Assembly (NCBI GenBank): GCA_937872925.1
Contig: CALMUT010000080.1
Location: 1-64,000, forward strand
DNA length: 64,000 nt
Reading direction: 5' to 3'
DNA from: an uncultured Myxococcales bacterium
Lineage (GTDB): Bacteria > Myxococcota_A > Polyangia > Polyangiales > Polyangiaceae
A program made the position numbers and the translations under genes. Every line of letters begins with the position of its first letter. The first letter of the stretch is position 1. The notes under the pieces were generated by a model that was not told where the DNA came from, ran no database searches, and was given only the letters and a program-made list of their open reading frames with translations. Shown here in pieces: positions 8,844 through 17,981 of the stretch.

Positions 8844-9875
8844 GTGGAACGCCGACCAGTTCGTCATCGCCTCGGAACAGGACTACTCACCGCGGCAGCG
8901 CTATCGCTCGCGCCACCGCTGCACGCCGCTCCAGTGTGGACGGGCGATTTCGAAACCGGGGACATGAGTCAGTGGCAGGGCACGCTGAACCCCGAAGGGA
9001 TCCAAATCGTGCAATCACCGGCGCTGGGCAGCTACGCCGGACACATCACGCTGACAAACGCAAACACCTGGTCCAACGGATTGCACCGCGTGGAGTTCCG
9101 CCACGTACCCAGCGCGGCGCGCACCAAAGAGGGAGCCGCAACGTACTTCGCTTGGAGTTTCTATCTGCCCGCAGCGCTCCCGCAAACACCGTCGCAGCAG
9201 ATCGGCTACTGGGAATCGCAGCAGAGTTTCCAGCAGATGATGGCCTTCGCCGCAGCTGGCACGGAGCTTTCCTTTTCCACACGCAAGCCGAGCAACAAGG
9301 TGCAATGGAAAGCGGACGTGCTGAAAACCATGACGTGGCACCGTATCGCGATGCGCTTGCTTTGGTCTAAGGACGAGGCGAAGGGCTCAGTCGACGTGTG
9401 GTTCGACGGACAGCAGGTCGTCAGCGGCGCCAAGGCGCAGACTTTGGCCGACGACAATCCGCACTTTACCCAAGTCGGGCTGCTGCGCGGCACGGACCCG
9501 TTTTCAGATGCGCCGGAAATCATGATCGACAGCGGCGTAGAAGGCGACACGCTGGCGGATGTGCAGCCGGATCCGATCGGCACCGCAGGTGCGGGCGGCG
9601 CTGCGGGAGGCACCGGAGGGGCAGGCGGCGCCGCAGGCACAAAAGGCAGCGGCGGAAGCGCGGGCACTGCAGGCGCCGGAGGTACAGGCGCGGCAAGCGG
9701 CGGCACGACGTCGGGCAGCGGAGGCGCTACCGGCAAACCGCCATCCGAGGACGACGCAGGTTGCGGCTGTCGCGTGCCGAGGGGTAGTTCAGCTCCCGTC
9801 GGCTCGAACGCTGCACTGCTCCTGCTGCTCTGTGCGGCGCGCCGCCGTCGGCCCGATGGGAAACTTCGGCACTGA
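8844..9875 (+). CDS. Secreted polysaccharide-lyase-like protein with MYXO-CTERM-type tail
   Basis: This 343-residue protein starts at a GTG and has a signal peptide ending near PPLHAAPVW. Residues ~30-235 resemble the jelly-roll fold of heparin-lyase-like proteins (DFETGDMSQWQG at the start, TYFAWSFYLPAAL, TWHRIAMRLLWS, GSVDVWFDGQQV). A Gly/Ala/Ser-rich linker of about 65 residues follows. The end has the tripartite surface-sorting signal seen in myxobacteria: Cys-rich GCGCR, a hydrophobic helix and a terminal Arg cluster. Lyase activity is inferred only from fold-like similarity, and no catalytic residue was verified. Confidence 0.7.
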   Translation: MERRPVRHRLGTGLLTAAALSLAPPLHAAPVWTGDFETGDMSQWQGTLNPEGIQIVQSPALGSYAGHITLTNANTWSNGLHRVEFRHVPSAARTKEGAATYFAWSFYLPAALPQTPSQQIGYWESQQSFQQMMAFAAAGTELSFSTRKPSNKVQWKADVLKTMTWHRIAMRLLWSKDEAKGSVDVWFDGQQVVSGAKAQTLADDNPHFTQVGLLRGTDPFSDAPEIMIDSGVEGDTLADVQPDPIGTAGAGGAAGGTGGAGGAAGTKGSGGSAGTAGAGGTGAASGGTTSGSGGATGKPPSEDDAGCGCRVPRGSSAPVGSNAALLLLLCAARRRRPDGKLRH

Positions 9876-9903
9876 CGCCGGTACGGACGCTTTCTGCTAA
9901 GTT

Positions 9904-10215
9904 GTGGCAGTCGTGACAGCGCCACCAGCATCCGTACACTGGCTATTTTGGGAGACGGACGCGTCTGGATTGGACACGACCGAACACCGCAACGAGATCC
10001 TCGCGCGCATTCTTGAGCGCGGACGGTTGGAAGACGTTGCGTGGGCGCTTGCGGAATACGGCGAGCAAGGTTTTCTGGAGTTCTTTCGTAGGGGCCACCC
10101 CGCGCTGAGCGACAAGACAAGAAGATTCTGGCAGCTCTTTCTGGATGCACGAGAAGAAACATGGCCCCTGCAAGCACGCTCAGCCGCGAACAACAGCGCG
10201 CCCTGGATCGACTAG
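9904..10215 (+). CDS. Antitoxin-like small protein, partner of AbiEii-type nucleotidyltransferase
   Basis: The 103-residue protein has the helical pattern of the small proteins usually encoded just before AbiEii/AbiGii-type toxins: LFWETDASGLD, NEILARILERGRLED, and then LSDKTRRFWQLFL near the end. The residues after about 80 run into the next reading frame and look unlike the family, so the 3' end may itself have shifted frame. It overlaps the truncated toxin frame by 55 bases. It starts at a GTG; GTG at 9913 is an alternative. The antitoxin role is inferred from gene order. Confidence 0.55.
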   Translation: MAVVTAPPASVHWLFWETDASGLDTTEHRNEILARILERGRLEDVAWALAEYGEQGFLEFFRRGHPALSDKTRRFWQLFLDAREETWPLQARSAANNSAPWID

Positions 10216-10368
10216 GCAGCGCCAGATCGTTGCGGGAGTTCTACCTAGCGAGCGGAACTGCTATCGGTTTGCACCTTGGTCATCGCCGGTCGCTGGATTT
10301 GGAGCTGTTCAGCATTCGAAGACGCAGCCCCGCGTGAACTACGCCGTCGTCTCAAAGAAAAGCCCTAG
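10161..10368 (+). pseudogene. Truncated, frameshifted AbiEii/AbiGii-type nucleotidyltransferase toxin
   Basis: From the ATG at 10161 the translation holds the family's opening helix and active-site beginning: SLREFYLASGTAIGLHLGHR then SLDLELFS, the GTA-x-H-R-S-x-D-L pattern of the DNA-polymerase-beta-like nucleotidyltransferase fold. This frame stops at 10337. Similarity continues in another frame from 10315 (FEDAAPRELRRRLKEKP), which then stops at 10368. The intact family is roughly 200-300 residues, so most of the gene is missing. It is a relic of an abortive-infection or toxin-antitoxin locus. Confidence 0.7.
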
Positions 10369-10437
10369 CAGGCACGTCGTGCGGTTCGACCGCCCAGTGG
10401 GCTCACTGCGGCGATCGGCTGCGTCCGCGCTAGCGCG

Positions 10438-11442
10438 CTAGCGCGGATCCAAGTTCTCCATACCGCGCAGCGTGGCCGTGCCCTTCAGCTGGACCTGGCT
10501 CCAAGCGTCACCGACGATATCACCGGAAAACAGCGTGCTTTGATCGCCAGACACGTACTTGCGCAGTCCATCGTGTGAAATCAGCGCCGCAAACAGATCG
10601 CGGTTCGTTGGCGCCGGTGCGGTCTGCCAATTCCCCTCGGCGTGTTGTTCCGCGATCAGCCCCGCGTTGCCGGCGACGAGGGCGTGTTTGCCGTCGTGGG
10701 ATACGGCGACCGCACGCAAACCACGGGACAGACTCGCGCTCTTGTCGAAGCTGACGCCCAGATCGTTGCTTTCCCAAATCACGCCCTCAGAATCGACAAC
10801 CAAGATCCGGCCGCCGCTGGCGTCCATGGCAACACCGTACAGATCCCCGGCGCCTGGGATCGTCACTGGCGCGAAGCTGGCCCCGCGATCCATCGAGCGT
10901 GCAACCGCAGCGCCATCCCCCACGGCCAGCATGAGCTGTCCGCCATGGGAGACCGCAACCGAGCGCAGCGTCGACCCAAACAGCGGGGGCACCAGCGCCC
11001 AAGTATCGCCTCCGCTGTCTGTCACCGCGATCGTGCCCGCGTCACCCGCCACGATCCCGATGAACTTGCCCTGAGCACCGGAGAACTGGCTGGTGAGGCG
11101 CACCGCCCGCAGGGTCTGATCCGTCGCGACGTGTTGTTCGGTCCACGTTTCGCCGCTGTCCGTCGAGCGCGCGACGTAGCCAGATTCACCAACGGCCCAG
11201 CCGTCGTTGTTGCCGACGCACGCTACGGCGTGCAGATCGCGATCCGTGAGTGTGCGCTCGTGCCACTGCACGTCGTCGAACGTCTGCGCGAACGTCCCGT
11301 TGTCGCCCACGGCAGCAACCCAGCCCTGGTTGCCACCAGTCCCGCCGTCCTTGGGAGCCGGTTTCTTGTCGTCGTCGCTGCCGCAGGCAGCCATGAGGCC
11401 GAGTCCCAGAACCAGCGTCCCCGTCACAATCGCGGTCTTCAT
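10438..11442 (-). CDS. Lipoprotein with BNR/YCF48-like beta-propeller repeats
   Basis: The 334-residue protein begins with a lipoprotein signal (LGLGLMAACGSDDD). It then has recurring blades of the type DNGTFAQTFDDVQW, ESGYVARSTDSGETW, GAAVARSMDRGASF and GVIWESNDLGVSF. These match the Ser/Asp-x-D-x-G-x-x-W pattern of BNR and YCF48-like photosystem-assembly propellers. Six or so blades would close a propeller. The frame is open upstream to 11781, but the ATG at 11442 starts exactly at the signal peptide. The function is unknown; it is likely displayed in the periplasm or on the outer membrane. Confidence 0.75.
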   Translation of the reverse strand: MKTAIVTGTLVLGLGLMAACGSDDDKKPAPKDGGTGGNQGWVAAVGDNGTFAQTFDDVQWHERTLTDRDLHAVACVGNNDGWAVGESGYVARSTDSGETWTEQHVATDQTLRAVRLTSQFSGAQGKFIGIVAGDAGTIAVTDSGGDTWALVPPLFGSTLRSVAVSHGGQLMLAVGDGAAVARSMDRGASFAPVTIPGAGDLYGVAMDASGGRILVVDSEGVIWESNDLGVSFDKSASLSRGLRAVAVSHDGKHALVAGNAGLIAEQHAEGNWQTAPAPTNRDLFAALISHDGLRKYVSGDQSTLFSGDIVGDAWSQVQLKGTATLRGMENLDPR

Positions 11443-11623
11443 GGGCACTAGGGTACATGACATTGAGCAAGTCACCCGAGACTCTAGGCTCATACTACTG
11501 GAATCATTGGACTTTCTTGGCGCCCCGGACGAACCACGCAGCGCTGTAGCCCACGCGGGCCAGCGCTGTAAGCTCCGCCAAGGCCGCTCCGTTGACTGAT
11601 ACGCCTCACTGCCCCCGACCCCC

Positions 11624-13093
11624 ATGCCGGAACACAAACCTAGACTCATCAGTGCGCTCTGCGCCGCCTCCCTGCTCGCCGCGATCGGCTGTGGCTCCAA
11701 CAAACCCGCCAAACCGCCGGATGCAGGCCCCGCGACCGAGCGGGATTCCAGCGCCAAGCAGCGCGAGAAGGTGGCGATCACCGTCTACAACCAGAACTTC
11801 GGTTTGGTGCGGGAGATCCGCAAAGTCGAGCTGGGCAAGGGACGCGTGGCTTTGGAGTACCAAGACGTATCCGCCCATATCCAGCCCGAGACGGTGCACA
11901 TACGGAGCCTAGACCGAGGCGACGCGCTGTCCGTGCTCGAGCAGAACTACCGCTATGACCTGCTCAGTCCCCAGAAGCTGCTTGAGAAGTATGTGGGGAA
12001 GACGATCAAGGTCTACCGCTACAACGAAAAGACCGGCACCGAAGACGCCTTCGATGCGGAAGTCCTCGCAGTCGAAAAAGGCACGGTGCTCAAGATCAAC
12101 GGTGAAGTGACCTACAACTTCCCGGGGCGCTTCGCTTTCCCGGAGGTGCCAAAGAACTTGATGGCCAAACCAACACTGGTGTGGCTGCTGACTAGCGGCA
12201 TGCCCCAGCAACGCGTAGAGGTGAGCTACATCTCGCAGAACCTGAACTGGAACGCCGACTACGTCCTGACCGTGAACGACAAGGACGACGCAGGCGATCT
12301 AACCGGCTGGGTCACGCTGACGAATAACAGCGGAACCAGCTACGAAAGCGCGGAACTCAAGCTGGTCGCTGGCGATGTGCAGCGGGTACGTCAAGAAATG
12401 AACCGTGACCGCTACGACGATCTCGACGAAGCGGAGAGCGCCCCCGGCGGCGACAAACAATTCAGCGAAGAGGGCTTCTTCGAGTACCACCTGTATACCC
12501 TGGGTCGCGCGACGGACCTGCTCGACAAGGAACAGAAACAGGTGACGCTGCTGTCAGCCAACGGCATCGGCATCCAGAAGAAGATGATCTACTTCGGTCA
12601 GCAGCACTACTACCGCGGCAGCTATGGCCAGGTGATGAAGAACCAGAAAGTCGGCGTCTACCTGGACATCGAGAACAGTGAAAAGAACAAGATGGGCATG
12701 CCGCTGCCGCAAGGCATCGTGCGTGTGTACAAGGCCGACAAGGCTGGCGCCAAGCAGTTCATCGGCGAGGACCGCATTGACCACACCCCGCGGGACGAAG
12801 AGATCCGCATCAAGATGGGGGAAGCCTTCGACGTGGTTGGTGACCGCAAGCAGACGGAATGGCGAACCCTGGGCCATTGCGCATCCGAAAGCAGCTGGGA
12901 AATTGAGCTACGCAATCACAAAGACGAGGCGGTCCGCGTCGAAGTGATGGAACCGATCGCCGGCGACTGGGAGATCCTCACGGAAAGCCACCGTCACATC
13001 AAAGAGGACTCCAAGACTTTCAAGTTCGACGTGAGCGTGCCCGCTCGCGGCAAGACCCAAGTGACCTATCGCGTGCGCGTGCGCTGGTGCTGA
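11624..13093 (+). CDS. DUF4139 domain-containing lipoprotein (copy 1 of a tandem pair)
   Basis: The 489-residue protein has a lipoprotein signal with Cys in LAAIGCGSN, then the full DUF4139 region. Shared segments are ITVYNQNFGLVREIRKVELG near residue 50, ALSVLEQNYRYDLLSPQKLL, KPTLVWLLTS, and the beta-rich C-terminal half from NADYVLTVNDKD onward. The family's biochemical role is unknown. The gene is followed two bases later by a close paralogue in the same direction, so the pair forms one operon. Copy 1 has a lipobox, whereas copy 2 does not, which suggests one membrane-anchored and one soluble secreted version. Confidence 0.82.
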   Translation: MPEHKPRLISALCAASLLAAIGCGSNKPAKPPDAGPATERDSSAKQREKVAITVYNQNFGLVREIRKVELGKGRVALEYQDVSAHIQPETVHIRSLDRGDALSVLEQNYRYDLLSPQKLLEKYVGKTIKVYRYNEKTGTEDAFDAEVLAVEKGTVLKINGEVTYNFPGRFAFPEVPKNLMAKPTLVWLLTSGMPQQRVEVSYISQNLNWNADYVLTVNDKDDAGDLTGWVTLTNNSGTSYESAELKLVAGDVQRVRQEMNRDRYDDLDEAESAPGGDKQFSEEGFFEYHLYTLGRATDLLDKEQKQVTLLSANGIGIQKKMIYFGQQHYYRGSYGQVMKNQKVGVYLDIENSEKNKMGMPLPQGIVRVYKADKAGAKQFIGEDRIDHTPRDEEIRIKMGEAFDVVGDRKQTEWRTLGHCASESSWEIELRNHKDEAVRVEVMEPIAGDWEILTESHRHIKEDSKTFKFDVSVPARGKTQVTYRVRVRWC

Positions 13094-13095
13094 TC

Positions 13096-14529
13096 ATGAA
13101 GACACGAAGACTCAAGAACGTCTGCCTTGGCCTCGGCGCGCTTTCCCTGGGCGCACTGGCAAACTCTGCCGCAGCTGCCCCGACCAAAAAGTCCTCGGGC
13201 GCCGGCGACCGCAAGGAAGTCAGTATTACCGTCTACAACCAGAACTTCGGCCTGGTGCGAGAAGTCCGCGAGCTGAACTTGGGCACAGGTCAGGTCGCCC
13301 TGGCTTTCAAGGACGTCGCGGCGCAGATCCAACCGGAGACGGTTTCGATCAAGGCGGCTGGCGGCGGGCTCTCGGTGCTGGAGCAGAACTACCGCTTCGA
13401 CCTGCTGACCCCACAAAAGCTGTTGGAAAAGCACGTCGGCCGTAAAGTGCGACTGCACCGCTACAACGAACGCCTGGGCAAGGAAGACAGCTTCGACGCC
13501 GAGCTGCTTTCCGTGGCCGACGGCGCCCCCGTCTACAAGATTGGAGGCGAAATAACCTATGCCTTCCCGGGGCGAGTGAGCTTTCCGGGTGTGCCAGACA
13601 ACCTGATGAGCAAGCCCACCCTGGTGTGGTTGCTAGACAGCAAGGCGCCAAAGCAACGCGTTGAAGTCACCTACCTGACGCAGAACATGACCTGGAAGGC
13701 CGACTACGTCTTCGTGATCAACGACAAGGACACGCTGGGGGACTTGACGGGTTGGGTCACGTTGAACAACCGCTCCGGCGCGAGCTACGAAAGTGCACGG
13801 CTCAAGCTGGTGGCAGGGGACGTACAGCGGGTCTCGGGCAATATGCAACGCGCGGCGCGCAGCGCGCCCATGACCGCGTCCAAGTCAGAGGACCGTTTTC
13901 AGGAAGAGAGCTTCTTCGAGTACCACCTGTATACCTTGCAGCAGCCTACGGACGTGCTGGAGAACGAGCAGAAGCAAGTCACGCTGCTCGAAGCTCAAAA
14001 CGCGAAGGTGCGCAAGAAGCTGATCTACTACGGTCAGCAGTACTGGTACCGCAGCAGGTACGGCGAAGTGCAGAAGAACCAGAAAGTCGGCGTGTACCTG
14101 GACCTAGAGAATACCAAGCAAAACGGCCTGGGCATCCCCCTGCCCAAGGGCATCGTACGCGTATACAAGGCCGACAAGAGCGGCGCCAAGCAGTTCATTG
14201 GCGAGGACAGCATCGACCACACCCCGCGCGACGAGCGAGTGCGGATCAAGATGGGCGAGGCCTTCGACGTCGTTGGCGACCGCAAGCAGATGTCCTGGCG
14301 CGCTTTCGGTTCCTGCACATCTGAAAGCGAGTGGGAGATCGAGCTACGCAATCACAAAGACAGCGCCGAGCAAGTGGAAGTCTTCGAGCCTATCGGTGGC
14401 GACTGGACGGTGCTGGAGTCGACACATCCCCACAAGAAGAAGGACGCATTTACCTTCACCTTTGACGTGAAAGTCCCTTCACGAGGCAAGACCAAGATCA
14501 AGTACCGCGTCCGCGTGCGCTGGTGTTGA
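13096..14529 (+). CDS. DUF4139 domain-containing secreted protein (copy 2 of a tandem pair)
   Basis: This 477-residue paralogue of the preceding gene shares long near-identical blocks such as VYNQNFGLVRE, SVLEQNYRFDLLTPQKLLEK, GAKQFIGED and IELRNHKD. Its N-terminus is an ordinary Sec signal ending near NSAAAAP, with no lipobox. The ATG at 13096 lies just after the upstream stop and is preferred to the GTG at 13087. Both proteins end in YRVRVRWC, with a C-terminal Cys kept in each. Tandem duplication followed by a change of anchoring is the simplest history. Confidence 0.82.
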   Translation: MKTRRLKNVCLGLGALSLGALANSAAAAPTKKSSGAGDRKEVSITVYNQNFGLVREVRELNLGTGQVALAFKDVAAQIQPETVSIKAAGGGLSVLEQNYRFDLLTPQKLLEKHVGRKVRLHRYNERLGKEDSFDAELLSVADGAPVYKIGGEITYAFPGRVSFPGVPDNLMSKPTLVWLLDSKAPKQRVEVTYLTQNMTWKADYVFVINDKDTLGDLTGWVTLNNRSGASYESARLKLVAGDVQRVSGNMQRAARSAPMTASKSEDRFQEESFFEYHLYTLQQPTDVLENEQKQVTLLEAQNAKVRKKLIYYGQQYWYRSRYGEVQKNQKVGVYLDLENTKQNGLGIPLPKGIVRVYKADKSGAKQFIGEDSIDHTPRDERVRIKMGEAFDVVGDRKQMSWRAFGSCTSESEWEIELRNHKDSAEQVEVFEPIGGDWTVLESTHPHKKKDAFTFTFDVKVPSRGKTKIKYRVRVRWC

Positions 14530-14560
14530 GATCCCCGGAGGGGCATGCGAAAAAGCGAGG

Positions 14561-15997
14561 GTGGGGACGAGCCGCACAGCGCTGCCAGAGGTAGGCCACA
14601 CTTCACGCCATCCGCGGATCAGCTCCGGCGCCATCTGGGTCACCCGCGTCGAGCAAGCGCTTTTGGCAGTGCATACAGCGGCACTGACCGTGGTCGCGGC
14701 GGTGCATTTGACCTACTCGCCAAAGCTGGTGCTCTCCTTCATCGGTGCGCACAACCGATACATCCGTGACTATTGGTCCATCGTCGACCACACAGGGAAC
14801 AACGCAGAGTACGGGATCTGGCCTGGCCTATTGTCGGCGGTCTTTGGGGACCTGGGCTGGATTGTTCTCGTTCTGACCCCAATCGCGCTGCCGCTACTGC
14901 TCCTCAAGCACAGTCTGGCCCGACAGCCCGGCACGACGTTCTGGACCGTGCTGCGGCGCTTTGTGATCGGCAATTTGGTGGCGGTGCTATTTGCGTTTAC
15001 CGCCGGAGCGCTGCTAGGTGCGCTCTTCATCGGTGTCAGTCTAGTTGTGTTGCCTCTGGCTGGCCGCCCCTTCTCTGCGGAGTTCGGCACCATCATCGAA
15101 CTCGTCGCCAGCGGCGTCATTTTCGCTGATCTGGTGTTTGCGGTAAGCGTGTGGTGGATCGACTTGGACGAGGCTCCGGGTACGGAGTGGGCGCTCGGCC
15201 TTGGCGCGCTGGCTGGCATCGTATTGGCCGTCGCCGGCGGCTACGCAACCAAAGTAGAAACGCGCGTCGCTGCTCCGACGGAAGGTGCGCCGCTGCTGAT
15301 CTACACCTATCACAGCCGAAAAGATGTCGTCCGCGAAGAGGACAGCTCGCTCGGGGCGATTCATCGCTTCAGCAACGTGTTCGCACGCAGCACATTCGTA
15401 GGAGACGAGCTCACAGCGCCCCTTGAGCAGGTGGGTGACCTGACCCTGACCTTTCAGCACATCTTGGGTCATTCCCCAACAACGCCTTTTCTGAAGGAGC
15501 TCCCGGCGTTCTACCACCAACGACCGCGCTGGCTTTCGTGGGATCGCGGCACGGTGAATGTCGGCTATGAGCTGACGCCCTTTGCCACGGGCCTCGCGAT
15601 CGCGAGCCGGCAGCTGAGCTTCACGCAAGAGGAGGCGGAGCTCGTATTTGCGAAAGACGGCGTGGTCGGTTGGGTGCAAGCGTTGCGCGGGGGCGCAACG
15701 GAAGACTTCGGTCTGGTGCTGCGGCGCACGGGAGATTCCGACATCGAGCTTCTATTCGCAGCTTCGCGCGACGGCGTGCGACTCAGCACCCGGACGGACC
15801 CACCCCAGGAGCTGGCGAAAGAAGCGCATTCGGGCCTGGCGCAAAGCCTAGCGCTGAAGAGCGAGCAACTCGGCGTCAGCTTTTGGGTGGATCAGAAGCC
15901 CGTGTGGCTCCTTTCCGATGCACAAATCGAGCGCGTCGGTGGCGTTAGCCTCGGCGCTGCCTTTTCCGCCAAGACACAAGTGCAAAAGGGCAAGTGA
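14561..15997 (+). CDS. Membrane protein of unknown function
   Basis: I do not recognise this 478-residue protein. It has about five hydrophobic helices in the N-terminal half: one around residues 35-55, others around 85-115, 135-165, 185-205 and 215-230. A large soluble C-terminal part of some 240 residues is rich in beta-type sequence (YHSRKDVVREEDSSLGAIHRF, FGLVLRRTGDSDIELLF). The GTG at 14561 is the most upstream start. A shorter start nearer residue 28 would remove an uninformative N-terminus. It follows the DUF4139 pair by 31 bases in the same direction and may be co-transcribed. Confidence 0.6.
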   Translation: MGTSRTALPEVGHTSRHPRISSGAIWVTRVEQALLAVHTAALTVVAAVHLTYSPKLVLSFIGAHNRYIRDYWSIVDHTGNNAEYGIWPGLLSAVFGDLGWIVLVLTPIALPLLLLKHSLARQPGTTFWTVLRRFVIGNLVAVLFAFTAGALLGALFIGVSLVVLPLAGRPFSAEFGTIIELVASGVIFADLVFAVSVWWIDLDEAPGTEWALGLGALAGIVLAVAGGYATKVETRVAAPTEGAPLLIYTYHSRKDVVREEDSSLGAIHRFSNVFARSTFVGDELTAPLEQVGDLTLTFQHILGHSPTTPFLKELPAFYHQRPRWLSWDRGTVNVGYELTPFATGLAIASRQLSFTQEEAELVFAKDGVVGWVQALRGGATEDFGLVLRRTGDSDIELLFAASRDGVRLSTRTDPPQELAKEAHSGLAQSLALKSEQLGVSFWVDQKPVWLLSDAQIERVGGVSLGAAFSAKTQVQKGK

Positions 15998-16093
15998 ACC
16001 GAGAGTTCTGATTCCGTTCACGCTGCGCACAACGCCCACATGGCAAGAATCGCGCATCGACGGATTCGTTCGCATGCTCTAAAGAGGCCGGAT

Positions 16094-17377
16094 CTATTTG
16101 TCCGAGCCCATGGCGGGCAATTCGAAAGTGAACGTCGTCCCGCCGGATCCGGTCTCAAAGCCGATCTGACCGCCGTGCGCTTCGACAATGCCTTTGCAGA
16201 TGGACAGCCCCAGACCACTGCCGCCGTGGGCACGCTCGCTGCCCGCTTCCGCTTGGGCGAAACGCTGGAACACGGAGCGCTGAAACTCCGCCGGGATCCC
16301 CGGACCCTGATCCCGCACGGTGACGCGTATCTTCCCGCGGGTACTTGCCAGCGCCACGACCACGGCGTCACCGGGCTCTGAAAACTTGAGGGCATTGCTG
16401 ACCAGGTTGTCTACGACTTCCGAGATGCGTCCGGCGTCACACACAACCGCACCCACCTCTTGGAGTTCGGACCGAAGTTGCACCCGTTTGGACGTGAACA
16501 AGGGTTGTAGTTGCTCTAGCTGCGACGCAATGGTGGCGCGAAGCTCCGTCGGCTTTCGGTCCAGCGCAAGACGCCCTTGGCTCATGCGCTGCACGTCCAA
16601 CAGGTCATCCACCAGCGCTTCGAGGCGCCTTGCGTTGCGCAACCCGAGCTGCAGCAGTTCCTTGTTCTTTTCCGAAAGCTCCCCACCCACTCCGCCGTCC
16701 ATCAGCCCAAGCGCCCCCCGCATCGCGGCGAGCGGGGTGCGTAGCTCGTGGCTGACGGTCGACACGAATTCGTCCTTGAGTCGTTCGGACTCGGCCTCGG
16801 CGCGCGCGCGTTCGGATTCGAAGAACCACGCGAAGGCCGTGGTCGCGACGACGACGATCGCAAACAGCAAAGCGCGCACGGGGCGCAAGACCTCCGTCGA
16901 CGGCGCCGTCGACGGGAATCGGTGCCCCGTCAGATGAAGCGCGGTCAATACCGCAAGCCCAGCGAGCGCAAGCCCCGCGAGCGCAACTCCCACCCGACGG
17001 CTACAAAAGAAGATCCCACTCAGCGGCGCCAACGTAAGTGCCACTAGCACGGGAATGTCCAAGCCCCCCTGCGGGTACGCAACCGCGAAGGGCAGCACCA
17101 GGAGCACCAACGACGGTGCTAGACCGGCACGTTCCGGAGCCATACCCTTCCGAATCAGTACGGGCGTGACGGCAAACGCCGCCAGCGCGATGAGCAGCAC
17201 ACCCAGCGAAACTGCAGGCAGCGGGTCACGAATCTGGCGTCCAACGATACCGACAATAGTCACGATGGCCAGGGTGATGCTCATGCGCACGAGCAATCGA
17301 GCTCTGCGCTCGCGGCTCACACGCTCTGGGGCGGCCAGCGTCACGACACACCAGCCTAGCTTGGCCCGGCATCTCAA
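16094..17377 (-). CDS. Membrane sensor histidine kinase (orphan)
   Basis: This 427-residue kinase has six or so transmembrane helices in residues ~33-185 and no periplasmic sensing domain, then a short coiled linker. The HisKA motif FVSTVSHELRTPLAAMRGAL carries the phospho-accepting His210. The HATPase_c domain follows, with the N-box NLVSNALKFSEPGD, the G1 box VRDQGPGIP, an F-box region QRFAQAEAGSERAHG, and the G2 box GSGLGLSICKGIVEAHGG. It should sense something in or near the membrane and phosphorylate an unlinked response regulator, because no regulator gene is adjacent. The substrate and signal are unknown. Confidence 0.9.
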   Translation of the reverse strand: MRCRAKLGWCVVTLAAPERVSRERRARLLVRMSITLAIVTIVGIVGRQIRDPLPAVSLGVLLIALAAFAVTPVLIRKGMAPERAGLAPSLVLLVLPFAVAYPQGGLDIPVLVALTLAPLSGIFFCSRRVGVALAGLALAGLAVLTALHLTGHRFPSTAPSTEVLRPVRALLFAIVVVATTAFAWFFESERARAEAESERLKDEFVSTVSHELRTPLAAMRGALGLMDGGVGGELSEKNKELLQLGLRNARRLEALVDDLLDVQRMSQGRLALDRKPTELRATIASQLEQLQPLFTSKRVQLRSELQEVGAVVCDAGRISEVVDNLVSNALKFSEPGDAVVVALASTRGKIRVTVRDQGPGIPAEFQRSVFQRFAQAEAGSERAHGGSGLGLSICKGIVEAHGGQIGFETGSGGTTFTFELPAMGSDK

Positions 17378-17442
17378 GTCACGTCAGCCATTTACCGAGA
17401 TTGCCGCGGGATTTCGAGGGACGGCTGTGGCAATACTCTGGC

Positions 17443-17943
17443 ATGCGTCGCGCTTCTTTTCTTGTGCTGATTCTGACGGCAGTTCTAGCCGCCGCCTGTT
17501 CCAAACCGAAACCACCCAAGATCACGCCACATGCTGCGAAGGTCACTGGCATTACGGCCACGGGGCTCACGCTCAGTTGCGACCTGGACGTCGAGAATCC
17601 GAACGCCTTTCCGATCATCGTTCGCCGCGTGAACGGAAAGTTCCTGATCGGATCCGGCGTCGAAGTCGGTACCGCGGAGGTCAAGAGCAGCACCAGCGTC
17701 GGGGCAGGTAAGACCGAACGCGTGCCCAGCAGCTTGGACATTGCCTGGAGCAATCTCGGCGCGCTCGCTGCGTTGGGCTCGTCACCACAGGTGGACTACA
17801 CCTTCGAAGGTTTGGCCAACGTCGGCACCGACAAGTGGAACGTCGACGTGCCCTTTCGACTCAAGGGACAGCTGACCCGCACGCAGCTTGTGAACGCAGG
17901 CTTGCGCGGGTTTTCCATGCCTGCAGTGCCCACAGCGCCGTAG
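17443..17943 (+). CDS. LEA14-like (WHy domain) lipoprotein
   Basis: The 166-residue protein has a lipoprotein signal with the lipobox cysteine in LAAACSKPK. A single beta-sandwich typical of LEA type 2/WHy proteins follows: TGITATGLTLSCDLDVENPN with the diagnostic DVENPN, then PIIVRRVNGKFLI, and a closing strand VDVPFRLKG. These proteins occur in the envelopes of many bacteria and are linked to stress or desiccation tolerance, but their mechanism is unclear. The frame opens upstream at 17401, but the ATG at 17443 begins exactly at the signal sequence. Confidence 0.8.
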   Translation: MRRASFLVLILTAVLAAACSKPKPPKITPHAAKVTGITATGLTLSCDLDVENPNAFPIIVRRVNGKFLIGSGVEVGTAEVKSSTSVGAGKTERVPSSLDIAWSNLGALAALGSSPQVDYTFEGLANVGTDKWNVDVPFRLKGQLTRTQLVNAGLRGFSMPAVPTAP

Positions 17944-17981
17944 TGGGACGCTTTCTCGACACCCTCGATAATCCGCGCTAA

